Of a stretch of DNA of 22,633 bases, positions 15,449 through 22,633 are shown in pieces. The notes beneath the pieces are model-generated. The model was not told where the DNA came from, did no database searches, and worked only from the letters and a program-made list of their open reading frames with translations. The first letter of the stretch is position 1; every line of letters starts with the position of its first letter. Origin of the DNA: Longimonas sp046498435 (GTDB lineage: Bacteria; Bacteroidota; Rhodothermia; Rhodothermales; Salinibacteraceae); assembly GCF_046498435.1 (NCBI RefSeq), contig NZ_JAWOAR010000296.1, positions 1-22,633 on the forward strand, written 5' to 3'. A program made the translations under genes and the position numbers.

Positions 15449-15928
15449 ATGTCGGAGGGCGATCCGTACGACAAAGGCGTACGCAAAGACCAACTCACTG
15501 GTAGCTACGGCGATTTTGATCCGGCGCACATCAAGTCGAGTGGATCGCGGTATCCGACCGATGTGGTCTACTTCAAAACCGCTGAAAGCGAGGGCGAGGT
15601 CTGGCATCCCACCCAGAAACCGGTGGCGCTCGGACGCTATCTGGTTCGTACGTTTACCAATCCGGGCGATCTGGTGCTCGACAATGCGTTTGGAAGCGGT
15701 AGCTTTCTTGTGGCCGCACACATGGAAGGGCGCAACTACGTGGGTATTGAGAAAAATGACGAACTTAAGCGCTTCAAGGGGCGCGATCTGGACTGCATCG
15801 AAGTGGCCCAGGCGCGCTTGGATGCGGTAGACACCGGTAAACCGATCTCCTCGATCGAACCGGACGTCAACTCCGCTGGCAGAGCTACGCTCGACTTGTT
15901 TGCGGATGGCAATGGGGCTTCATCGTAG
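15449..15928 (+). CDS. C-terminal half of the split methyltransferase (SAM-binding part)
   Basis: An ATG nine codons after the TAA opens a 159-residue frame in the same phase. It holds PTDVVYFKTAE, WHPTQKPVALGRYLVRTF and the SAM-binding NAFGSGSFLVAAHM and YVGIEKND. It has no visible ribosome-binding site, but neither do most genes here. Independent translation is possible, and the break lies between functional halves. Confidence 0.5.
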   Translation: MSEGDPYDKGVRKDQLTGSYGDFDPAHIKSSGSRYPTDVVYFKTAESEGEVWHPTQKPVALGRYLVRTFTNPGDLVLDNAFGSGSFLVAAHMEGRNYVGIEKNDELKRFKGRDLDCIEVAQARLDAVDTGKPISSIEPDVNSAGRATLDLFADGNGASS

Positions 15929-15980
15929 TGGACAGGTCCTCTCTCGTAGGCAGTGTTAATCGACTCGACACATCACATCT

Positions 15981-18737
15981 ATGCCCGTTACATACAACGA
16001 GCGCAGTTGGGCGATTGACCTGATTGCTTATATGAATCAACAGCTTCAGGGTAAGCAACTCGGGATTCGAAAAGCGGGAGGCGAGCACACGCTCCACGGC
16101 GCATCTGGAGTGCTTTTTCCTGATGTCCTTCTCTTTGGCGATCGCACTGGGCAGACGATTTTGCAGGGCTGGGAGCTCAAGATGCCCGATACGCCCGTTA
16201 CGGATGCATCGCTGATTCAAAATGCTACTCAAAAGGCTCAACGGCTCGGGATAAACAGCTTCGTTGTCTGGAATGTGAATCAGGTTGTGTTGCACGTAGC
16301 CCAAAAACAAGAAGGGGGGTACGAGCCGACTCGTACCTGGACGCTTCCAGGTGCACCGATCCAGCGTCGCTCCGCAGTACCCGAGCGGGAAGACGACTGG
16401 AAGAAACTGTGCAATCGGGTACTCCGAGATATGAGCGAGTTGCTCGAACAGGGAACACTTCGCGAACGCACAATCATTGATACGTTTTCCGATCAGCGTC
16501 TCATTGAGGCTCTGTTTGAAAGCACATCCGCTACAGCTGAAGCGCTCCAAAAAGCCATCCAGAGCGACAACCAATTTCGGGCCGAGGTTGCGTTATGGTG
16601 GGAGGGCGTAAAAGCAGAATATCCAGATCGCGACCAGGTGGAGGTGTTGGCCCATCGTTCCATTGCAGGATGGGCTGCTAAAGTCATTTTTCTGCACGTC
16701 CTAAAATCTCATTGCTCAGCAGCACAGGCTGTTGAAACCCTCTCATCATCAAGTAGCAAAGAAGAAGCGTTTGACCTATTCGAACGAGTGATAGCATCGT
16801 GTAACTTTGCCCATGTGTTTCAGGCATACACAGGTGAATCCCGAATCAGCCCTCGTACGTGGGATCGGTTGGTGCAACTCAATGGGTTCTTCTCAACAGT
16901 TGATATTGACACGGTTGGGGCTGAAGCTACCCAAATGCTGCTGCGTAGCACCGTCTCTGCATCACAGCGAAAAGCAGCTGGGCAGTTTACCACTCCTCCG
17001 GCACTTGCACGCTTTTTGGTGCGCGTTGCAGTACACGATCAGACAAAGACGGTGCTGGACCCGTGCTGCGGAACGGGAACGATTGCTTCTGCAGCGTACG
17101 ATGAAAAACAGTCTGTCGGTATTGCACCCGATGCGGCACGGGAATGCATCTGGGCAAGTGACAAGTACGCGTTTCCCCTTCAGGCAGCCACGTTGGCGCT
17201 GTCTCGTCCCGAGCAAATGGGCAAGGTGCTTCACATCTTTCAGGAGGATGTGCTCAACCTTGAAGTGGGAAGCCAGATTTCATTTCGGCATCCAGAGACT
17301 GGAGCCACCGTCCACAAACAACTGCCTGCTGCACATTGCATCGTGTCGAATCTGCCGTTTGTGCAGTTTGAAGACGTAGAGACTTCAGCTTCGACGATCC
17401 AGCACGTTAAGAAACGCGTTGCGCGTGAGACAGATGAATCGGTTGACTTGCCCGGACGAAGCGATCTGTATGCGTACCTCCCCTTTCATCTCTGGACGCT
17501 TCTGGAAGATGGAGGGCGCGCTGGTCTTATTCTGTCAAATGCCTGGCTGGGTACCGACTGGGGAGCGGCTTTTCGCGAAGCGCTTCAGCAGTTCTATCAC
17601 ATTGAAAAGGTCGTTGTATCAGGTCAGGGGCGCTGGTTCCAGAATGCAGATGTTGTAGCGAGTCTCTTGATTCTTCGCAAGCGCACTCCGGTTGAAAATC
17701 CACCTGATCAGGAGGCTACCGCGTTTATCACCACAGAGAAGAAATTGCACACTACCGATGACGAGGCGGTGCAACAGCTTGCAAGTTATGCCACTCTCAA
17801 CCGCGCCAGAGAGGGATGGCTGCAAGCAGAAATATATACGAACCACGAAATAGACACGCTTGAGCAAGCAGGCATCGAGTGGACGGCCCTGTTTGCCGAC
17901 ATCAACTGGCTGAAAACAACTCAGGATGTTCTTATTCCGGTGAACGAGTTGTTCGACATCGGACGGGGCGAACGGCGTGGCTGGAACCCATTGTTCTATC
18001 CGAAGGGCGACCATTCAATCGAAGACGTGTACCTTGAGCCCGGACTCAAACGCCCCTCACATGCCAAGGGGCTAATAGCAGAGCCCGACATAGACGTATT
18101 CAGCTGTTCGCGAAGCATCCAGGAACTGGAGCAGCGAGGGCATCAGGGCGCGTTGGCATGGATTCGTCGGTTCGAACATGAAACGAACACGACAGGGCGT
18201 CCGCTACCCGAGGTCTTATCTAAATCGAACATGCATTGGTACGAGATGCAGACCGATTCGATGGCTGACTTCGTGCTTCCCGTCAATCCATATCAACGGT
18301 TATTTATTCCACGTTTGCGCAATCGGGCGTTTGTCGATCAGCGCTTCACGCGGTTCACGTTGGCACATCCCGAGGTCGATCCTGAGATATGCCATGCGCT
18401 CCTGAATAGCATTGTCGGGCTCTTTTTGATAGAGGCTCTTGGCTTCGGGCGAGGACTCGGGGCGCTTGACTTGAGCACGACACGCGCCAAACGGCAGCTC
18501 CATATGCTCAATCCTGGTCCGTTGACTTCTGACCAGTGTGAACAGATTCGAGATGCGTTTCAGCTGCTGCTCCAGCGCACGGTGCATCCGTTGCCGGAAG
18601 AGCTCAAGCGCTCAGATCGGCGCGCATTCGATCAGGTGGTCTTGGAAGCGTACGGCCTGGCTGACCAGTATGGTGCTGTGCGGAATGCCCTGGAGCGTTT
18701 GTATCGCACTCGCATGGCAGCAGCCCCGCGTTCGTAG
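15981..18737 (+). CDS. Single-chain restriction-modification protein (type IIG/IIL-like)
   Basis: A 918-residue protein combining cutting, methylation and target recognition. Residues about 1-110 form a PD-(D/E)xK nuclease domain: FPDVLLF (Asp48) and GWELKMPD (Glu65, Lys67). Residues about 140-330 are a helical connector. The N6-adenine methyltransferase domain follows: GQFTTPP (about 335), motif I VLDPCCGTGT (358-367), acidic ASDKYAFPL, motif IV VSNLPF (455-460, Leu replacing the first Pro of NPPF). The C-terminal part (about 640-918) resembles a target-recognition region. No helicase motifs are seen, so it is not type I or ISP. Size and order resemble MmeI-type enzymes. GC is low: 27 of 60 bases at 16681-16740, against 41 of 60 in hisS at 10021-10080, which suggests transfer. 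Confidence 0.85.
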   Translation: MPVTYNERSWAIDLIAYMNQQLQGKQLGIRKAGGEHTLHGASGVLFPDVLLFGDRTGQTILQGWELKMPDTPVTDASLIQNATQKAQRLGINSFVVWNVNQVVLHVAQKQEGGYEPTRTWTLPGAPIQRRSAVPEREDDWKKLCNRVLRDMSELLEQGTLRERTIIDTFSDQRLIEALFESTSATAEALQKAIQSDNQFRAEVALWWEGVKAEYPDRDQVEVLAHRSIAGWAAKVIFLHVLKSHCSAAQAVETLSSSSSKEEAFDLFERVIASCNFAHVFQAYTGESRISPRTWDRLVQLNGFFSTVDIDTVGAEATQMLLRSTVSASQRKAAGQFTTPPALARFLVRVAVHDQTKTVLDPCCGTGTIASAAYDEKQSVGIAPDAARECIWASDKYAFPLQAATLALSRPEQMGKVLHIFQEDVLNLEVGSQISFRHPETGATVHKQLPAAHCIVSNLPFVQFEDVETSASTIQHVKKRVARETDESVDLPGRSDLYAYLPFHLWTLLEDGGRAGLILSNAWLGTDWGAAFREALQQFYHIEKVVVSGQGRWFQNADVVASLLILRKRTPVENPPDQEATAFITTEKKLHTTDDEAVQQLASYATLNRAREGWLQAEIYTNHEIDTLEQAGIEWTALFADINWLKTTQDVLIPVNELFDIGRGERRGWNPLFYPKGDHSIEDVYLEPGLKRPSHAKGLIAEPDIDVFSCSRSIQELEQRGHQGALAWIRRFEHETNTTGRPLPEVLSKSNMHWYEMQTDSMADFVLPVNPYQRLFIPRLRNRAFVDQRFTRFTLAHPEVDPEICHALLNSIVGLFLIEALGFGRGLGALDLSTTRAKRQLHMLNPGPLTSDQCEQIRDAFQLLLQRTVHPLPEELKRSDRRAFDQVVLEAYGLADQYGAVRNALERLYRTRMAAAPRS

Positions 18738-18778
18738 CGGCACGTAACCCAGTCGGGCGCCTCTCTAATTGAGGGCCG

Positions 18779-20323
18779 CTACTGCTCCGGGCGCATCAGC
18801 GGGAAGAGGATGACGTCGCGGATGGAGTCCTGGTTGGTCATCATCATGGTAAGGCGGTCGATGCCGATGCCAAGTCCGGCAGCGGGAGGCATGCCGTATT
18901 CGAGTGCACGCAGGTAGTCCTCGTCGATGGGCGTGGCCTCGTCGTCGCCCGCGTCGAGGAGGCGCACCTGCTCTTCGAAGCGCTCGCGCTGGTCGTCGGG
19001 GTCGTTCAGTTCGCTAAAGGCATTGCAGATCTCGCGTCCTGCTACAAATCCCTCAAACCGCTCCACCAGTCCCTCCGTTTCGCGGTGCTTCTTCGCAAGC
19101 GGACTCAGTTCAATGGGGTGATCCATCACAAATGTGGGCTCAATGAGCGTCGGCTCCACAGTTGCGCCAAAGATCTTGTCGTAGAGCTTGCCCGCGCCCA
19201 GGTCCGGGTCCACATCGATGTCAAGCGCTTCAGCAACCTCCAGCAGTTCCTCGCGGGTGGCGCCGTGCAGGTCGTATCCCGTTTCATCTTCGATGGCGCC
19301 GAGAAAGGTGATGCGGTTCCACGGACGCTCAAACGACACCGTGTGCTCGCCGATGGTGACTTCGGTACTGTCATGTAGCGCCCGAGCCACCGCCTCCACC
19401 AGCTGCTCGGTGAAGTCCATCATCCAGCGATAGTCTTTGTAGGCCACGTAGAGTTCCATCATGGTGAACTCGGGGTTGTGGAAGCGACTCAGCCCCTCGT
19501 TCCGGAAGTCCTTACTGATCTCGTAGACGCCTTCGAATCCTCCCACCAAAAGCCGCTTCAGGTAGAGCTCATCGGCGATGCGCAGGTAGAGCTCCATGTC
19601 GAGCGCGTTGTGGTGCGTGGTGAAGGGGCGTGCGGTGGCCCCGCCGTACACCGGTTGCAGCACGGGCGTTTCTACTTCGAGGTAGCCCTGCGTATCCAGA
19701 AACTCGCGCACGGTGCGGATAAGCGTGGCCCGCTGCCGAAAAACACCGCGTACATCCGGGTTTACCGTCAGGTCCACGTAGCGCTGGCGGTAGCGGAAGC
19801 CCTTGTCGGTGACCTCGTTGTAGGTGTCGCCCTCATCAGTTTCTTTGACCACAGGCAGCGGCCGCAGTGCCTTCGAGAGCAGCTTAATCTCTTGCACGCG
19901 CAGCGTCACCTCGCCCATGTGCGTGCGGAAAACGTAACCCTGAAGCCCTACAATATCACCGATGTCGAGTAATTCGGTAAATACCTCATTGTAAAAGTCC
20001 TCCCCGACTTCGTTCTTTCGAATGTAGGCTTGGATGGTGCCTGATTCATCTTGGACATCGAAAAACGCCGAGCCGCCCATTACGCGAATGTTGGTGATGC
20101 GTCCCGCGATAGACGCCTCCAGCCGCTCGCCGTCTTCAGGGTCGTGGGCGTCGTCGTCGAACGTATCCACGAGGTCGGCGGCGTGGGCATCGGTCGGCCA
20201 CTCGTACGGGTACGGGTCGATGCCGCGCTGTTCGAGGGCCTGCCGCTCGTCGCGGCGGCGCTGCTCTTGCTCAGAGCGCTCGTGGTCGGCGCGTGGGGAG
20301 GCATCGGGGGCAGAGGAATCCAT
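18779..20323 (-). CDS. lysS: Lysyl-tRNA synthetase, class II
   Basis: About 514 residues charging tRNA-Lys. The N-terminal OB-fold anticodon-binding domain (about 60-165) includes AGRITNIRVMGGSAFFDVQD. The catalytic domain has RYRQRYVDL, VETPVLQPVYGGATARPF, motif 2 FRNEGLSRFHNPEFTMME, and motif 3 GLGIGIDRLTMM near the end, closing with DVILFPLMRPE. The acidic N-terminal lead is slightly longer than usual. ATG 20323 is preferred over GTG 20332, three codons upstream. It converges with the restriction gene, whose stop is only about 40 bases away. Confidence 0.96.
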   Translation of the reverse strand: MDSSAPDASPRADHERSEQEQRRRDERQALEQRGIDPYPYEWPTDAHAADLVDTFDDDAHDPEDGERLEASIAGRITNIRVMGGSAFFDVQDESGTIQAYIRKNEVGEDFYNEVFTELLDIGDIVGLQGYVFRTHMGEVTLRVQEIKLLSKALRPLPVVKETDEGDTYNEVTDKGFRYRQRYVDLTVNPDVRGVFRQRATLIRTVREFLDTQGYLEVETPVLQPVYGGATARPFTTHHNALDMELYLRIADELYLKRLLVGGFEGVYEISKDFRNEGLSRFHNPEFTMMELYVAYKDYRWMMDFTEQLVEAVARALHDSTEVTIGEHTVSFERPWNRITFLGAIEDETGYDLHGATREELLEVAEALDIDVDPDLGAGKLYDKIFGATVEPTLIEPTFVMDHPIELSPLAKKHRETEGLVERFEGFVAGREICNAFSELNDPDDQRERFEEQVRLLDAGDDEATPIDEDYLRALEYGMPPAAGLGIGIDRLTMMMTNQDSIRDVILFPLMRPEQ

Positions 20324-20376
20324 AGCAGGCACAGAGGAAACGGAGAAAGTTTACAGGTAAATGGGGGCACGCAGAC

Positions 20377-20409
20377 AAAAACAGCAACGCCCCCGGCAGG
20401 CGGAGGCGT
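20377..20409 (-). terminator. Intrinsic terminator between the helical protein gene and lysS
   Basis: On the minus strand, ACGCCTCC (20409-20402) pairs with GGGGGCGT (20394-20387) over eight positions with one wobble and a seven-base loop. Five T bases follow after a five-base gap (20381-20377). It would end the 20452-21015 transcript before lysS, implying a separate lysS promoter in the short remaining gap. Confidence 0.65.
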
Positions 20410-20451
20410 CTGGTACAGCCAGGTGTAACGGGAGGTGCAGGGTGTCGTTCG

Positions 20452-21015
20452 TTACGCCATCCATTCTTCGGCTTCCAGCAGCAGCGTGTTGTGGTGGCTG
20501 CGAAGCAGCTTGGCGATGGCGTCGCTCAATGTGCGCGAGGCACTTCCTTTGGGTTGGGCATTCGAGAGCGACACGAGTTGGCTTACGCATTCTTCAAGCA
20601 CCTGCACCGCGCTAAAGAGGGCTTCGGGCCACGGTTCGGCATCGGACGAGCGTGCCGGGCGGTCGCCGCACAGATGCGTGAGGCTGCCGCTTTGGGTGTT
20701 CAGTTGTTGACGTAAGAGCAGGGCCGCCTCTTCCACGCGGTCGACCATCTCGCTAAGCTTTTCTTGCTGCCCCAGTGAGAGCGCGGCATCTGCAACACAC
20801 TGCTCATGGCACACAGCCCGCTCCACAATATGTACGGCGGCTATGACCACCGACTGGAAGGCCGCCCCCGTGTTGTGCTCGGCAAGAATGCTCCGAAGCG
20901 TAGACAACGCTTGATTGGCCTTCGTTGGACCTGTGGGGGCAGTTGCCTCGGCAGTAGCGCCCAGGAGCGGTTTCTGTTGGATGCGCTCGCGGTGTGTGCG
21001 CGCGGCAGTACTCAT
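20452..21015 (-). CDS. Hypothetical helical protein
   Basis: A 187-residue protein I do not recognise. The first 30 residues are probably disordered (Ala/Thr/Pro-rich). The rest is predicted almost wholly helical: ALSTLRSILAEH, a segment with two Cys and two His (VHIVERAVCHEQC), KLSEMVDRVEEAALLLRQQL with heptad character, a Ser/Asp/Pro linker, then two more amphipathic helices ending in LRSHHNTLLLEAEEWMA. There is no signal peptide or membrane segment, so it is likely cytoplasmic. The alternating helices resemble a four-helix bundle. It starts at ATG 21015 and has its own terminator, so it is probably a real gene. Confidence 0.65.
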   Translation of the reverse strand: MSTAARTHRERIQQKPLLGATAEATAPTGPTKANQALSTLRSILAEHNTGAAFQSVVIAAVHIVERAVCHEQCVADAALSLGQQEKLSEMVDRVEEAALLLRQQLNTQSGSLTHLCGDRPARSSDAEPWPEALFSAVQVLEECVSQLVSLSNAQPKGSASRTLSDAIAKLLRSHHNTLLLEAEEWMA

Positions 21016-21318
21016 ATAGCGTCGAAGGTTATGTCACAAACACGAATGGCCACAAAAGGCTTCAGCCGGTATCAGGCAGACTGTGCCGTGTGAGGCGGCA
21101 AAAAGGATGCCTGTTCTGCATGGACCGACGTTGTGTCAGTCCATGCCAATGCGGCCAGTGGGGAAATAGATCCACGAGCGACAGCGGATCTATGGGTGGG
21201 GGCTATGATCGTGCGGCATGTACGGAGGCCTCCGGTTGGGAAAGCCTCGTACTGTGGGGGTCACACTGTGGGGGTCACGGAAGCTCTCTTTCAAGTATCG
21301 GAAGCGTTGGGCACGATG
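21016..21318. other. Gap with three dyads between the DUF2520 and helical protein genes
   Basis: About 300 bases with no convincing gene but several perfect dyads: GCATGGAC/GTCCATGC (21118-21146, 13-base loop), ATAGATCC/GGATCTAT (21166-21193, 12-base loop), and the 12-base palindrome CGGAGGCCTCCG (21223-21234). None is followed by a T-run on either strand. They could fold in a leader of the 20452-21015 mRNA or mark a remnant insertion. Confidence 0.55.
21251..21278 (+). repeat. Perfect 14-base tandem duplication
   Basis: The 14-mer ACTGTGGGGGTCAC occurs twice with no gap. It is non-coding and lies just downstream of the three dyads. It may be a simple slippage product. Confidence 0.85.
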
Positions 21319-22275
21319 TCAAGTCGATGAGGAATCGTTTTCTGAGGAATCGTTTTCGGAGGGGGATGGGGCACGCGCTTGATGCATGCGCGCCCGAACA
21401 CGGTCGGCTTCGGTTGCGGAGAGCGCGTTCTGGTGCTCCTGGATACGCAGCATCGTTTCAGTAAGTGCAGCATACAACGGTTCAGCGACGTCGTCGGTGA
21501 GGGGCAGGTCGGAAACGGTATGCTGCAAGGCGTGCAGATGCGTAGCCACGGTATCCGCATCGCCACGTGCTGCTGGGCCGGTGAGAGCAGCGGGGCCGTC
21601 GCGCTGAACGTTGGCCCAGGTGGTTTCGATCAGAGGAGCAAGAGCCGCGAATGCATCGTCGGGGTTGAGGTCGGCTGCTGCCCATACGCGTTGAGCCAGC
21701 ACGAGCAGCGCAACGAGTCCGTTCGAGGCAAGCACCGCCGCGAGGTGATACAGCGGCTTGGCGGCAGAGGAGAGACGCTGGGGCGTAGCGCCGAGCAGAT
21801 CTGCAAGGGCTTCGCCGTAGTCCAGTGCCGCGGCGTCGCCCTCGATGGTCATGCGAATGCCGTGGAAGGCGGAGGGAGGAGTAGAGGACGTGAATGTTTG
21901 CAGGGGGTGGGCGCTTAGGAGGGCGGCTCCACAGGCCCGTAAGGGAGCCAGCACGTGGGCCGGGTGCGCGCCTGAGGGATGCATGGCAATCCACGGCGCG
22001 GTGCGATGTGGGGATTGCGCCAGGGCGTGGGCGACCTCAGCCAGGTGCGTGTCGGGCACACAGAAGAGCACGCGCGTGGTGCGTTGCGGAAGGGCAGCAA
22101 GCGATGTGCTGGCGCGGTCGGCCTGTACGCGTTCGGCAAGGGCCGTTGCATCCGTCTGAGTGCGACTTATGATGGCGGTGAGCGGTACATGCCGGGCCGA
22201 CAGGGCTTGTGCAAGGGCTTGACCTACGGCACCGGCCCCCACAATGGCAGTGGGCTCACGAACACGATGCGACAT
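21319..22275 (-). CDS. Rossmann-like and DUF2520 domain protein
   Basis: About 318 residues. An N-terminal NAD(P)-binding Rossmann domain begins at TAIVGAGAVGQALAQAL (about 9-25) and continues through RVLFCVPDTHLAEVA. The central APWIAMHPSGAHPAHVL and SAHPLQTF segments and the helical C-terminal region (PLYHLAAVLASNGLVALLVLAQ) match the DUF2520 architecture, related to ketopantoate reductase and 6-phosphogluconate dehydrogenase folds. The reaction is unknown. The C-terminus is a short acidic, Ser-rich tail containing SENDS twice, encoded by a DNA duplication at about 21328-21357. ATG 22275 is preferred over the GTG at 22338. Confidence 0.85.
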   Translation of the reverse strand: MSHRVREPTAIVGAGAVGQALAQALSARHVPLTAIISRTQTDATALAERVQADRASTSLAALPQRTTRVLFCVPDTHLAEVAHALAQSPHRTAPWIAMHPSGAHPAHVLAPLRACGAALLSAHPLQTFTSSTPPSAFHGIRMTIEGDAAALDYGEALADLLGATPQRLSSAAKPLYHLAAVLASNGLVALLVLAQRVWAAADLNPDDAFAALAPLIETTWANVQRDGPAALTGPAARGDADTVATHLHALQHTVSDLPLTDDVAEPLYAALTETMLRIQEHQNALSATEADRVRARMHQARAPSPSENDSSENDSSST

Positions 22276-22379
22276 AGCAGCAGAGAGAACAGGAGGAAGC
22301 TTGCAAAAAGGGAGGACGTACACGGTTGCAACCCACACACGTCATCTCGTCGCGAGGCTCTGTAGGAAGGAACGCCTAT

Positions 22380-22633
22380 TGCTCTGTCAATCCTTATTTT
22401 GATGGTTGCGCTGCAACCAGCCCCCACAAAGTCTGACATGGTGAGCGCAGTCCCGCCCCCTGTGGCATCGACCGCTGTCGGGGGAACCATCTCCTCGGCG
22501 CTTGCCAGATACGGCGGGACAGAGGTCCTGCCAACCTTGGGGGAGATCTTTATTCACTGCGTTCATCAGTCGCTTCGCTCGTGTCAGGACTCCTACCGAC
22601 GGCTTGTGACCCAACCATTGACCTGTGACAGCA
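22380..22633 (+). repeat. Dispersed repeat family A, copy 3
   Basis: It begins with TGCTCTGTCA at 22380-22389 and carries ATTTTGATGGTTGC, GTCTGACATG, GTGAGCGCAG, a GC-rich segment at about 22452-22482 shared with copy 2, and GGAACCATCTCC. Near the window end it reads TGACCCAA then GTGACAGCA, similar to the last 30 bases of copy 2, so almost the whole element (about 250 bases) seems present. No open frame looks functional. It lies upstream of the DUF2520 gene, which reads away from it. Confidence 0.7.

Larger units (their letters stand above)
15065..15928 (+). pseudogene. Beta-class DNA methyltransferase interrupted by an in-frame TAA
   Basis: Read through one TAA codon at 15419-15421, the frame encodes a complete DNA methyltransferase of about 287 residues, the normal size for the N4/N6 type. 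The order is catalytic motif IV first (CDLPYGTTRNNWD), then a target-recognition middle, then motif X/I (WHPTQKPVAL and NAFGSGSFLVAAHMEG), which is the beta-class order. The stop falls in VCVF-stop-KKAPTYNPQM, where family members usually have Tyr (FYKK), so a TAC to TAA change would explain it. No length change or frameshift is involved. Options: a dead gene, a sequencing error, stop readthrough, or two separately translated halves. The start is ATG 15065; the 918-residue restriction protein follows 53 bases downstream. Confidence 0.8.

Noticed and set aside
15981..18737. Type I, type ISP or BREX system
   Set aside because: No helicase/ATPase motifs, no separate specificity subunit and no accessory phage-defence genes lie nearby.

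Overview
This window looks like chromosome from a GC-rich, probably halophilic member of the Bacteroidota, most likely the Rhodothermia/Salinibacter side. That placement is inference. It rests on acidic, Ala/Asp/Glu-rich proteins (the E2 linkers and the L25 tail), weak or absent Shine-Dalgarno sequences, frequent GTG starts, lipoproteins and a small beta-barrel outer-membrane protein. No rRNA is present to settle it.

Layout. Positions 1-86 hold one end of a dispersed repeat (family A). From 255 to 6559 everything is on the minus strand: a tyrosine-recombinase-like protein that lacks both catalytic arginines, a two-lipoyl-domain E2 of a 2-oxo acid dehydrogenase, then pth, an L25/CTC ribosomal protein and prs (the familiar prs-ctc-pth order), and a tRNA-Gln(UUG). 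From 7084 to 12910 genes run on the plus strand: a small lipoprotein of unknown role, an Asp/Glu-racemase-family protein, a PTS EIIA (PtsN-like), hisS, lgt, and a secreted endonuclease/exonuclease/phosphatase-fold lipoprotein. Lgt is the enzyme that lipidates lipoproteins such as the two encoded nearby.

The stretch 12911-18737 is the accessory part. A small outer-membrane barrel gene is preceded by four regularly spaced copies of a TGTCG-N6-CGACA dyad and followed by a strong two-tier terminator. This cassette lies between two direct copies of a second dispersed repeat (family B). After a YjbQ-family gene and a second family A repeat comes a restriction-modification locus. It consists of a beta-class DNA methyltransferase broken into two in-frame halves by one TAA codon, and a 918-residue single-chain nuclease-methyltransferase-specificity protein of type IIG/IIL design. 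The large gene is visibly lower in GC than the housekeeping genes.

From 18779 to 22275 the minus strand carries lysS, an unrecognised helical protein with its own terminator, a 300-base gap with three dyads and a perfect 14-base tandem duplication, and a Rossmann/DUF2520 protein. A third family A repeat fills 22380 to the window end.

The most interesting items are the broken methyltransferase beside an apparently intact restriction enzyme, the four-dyad array upstream of the barrel gene, the catalytically altered recombinase, and the family A repeats, whose shared end 10-mer suggests a miniature mobile element.
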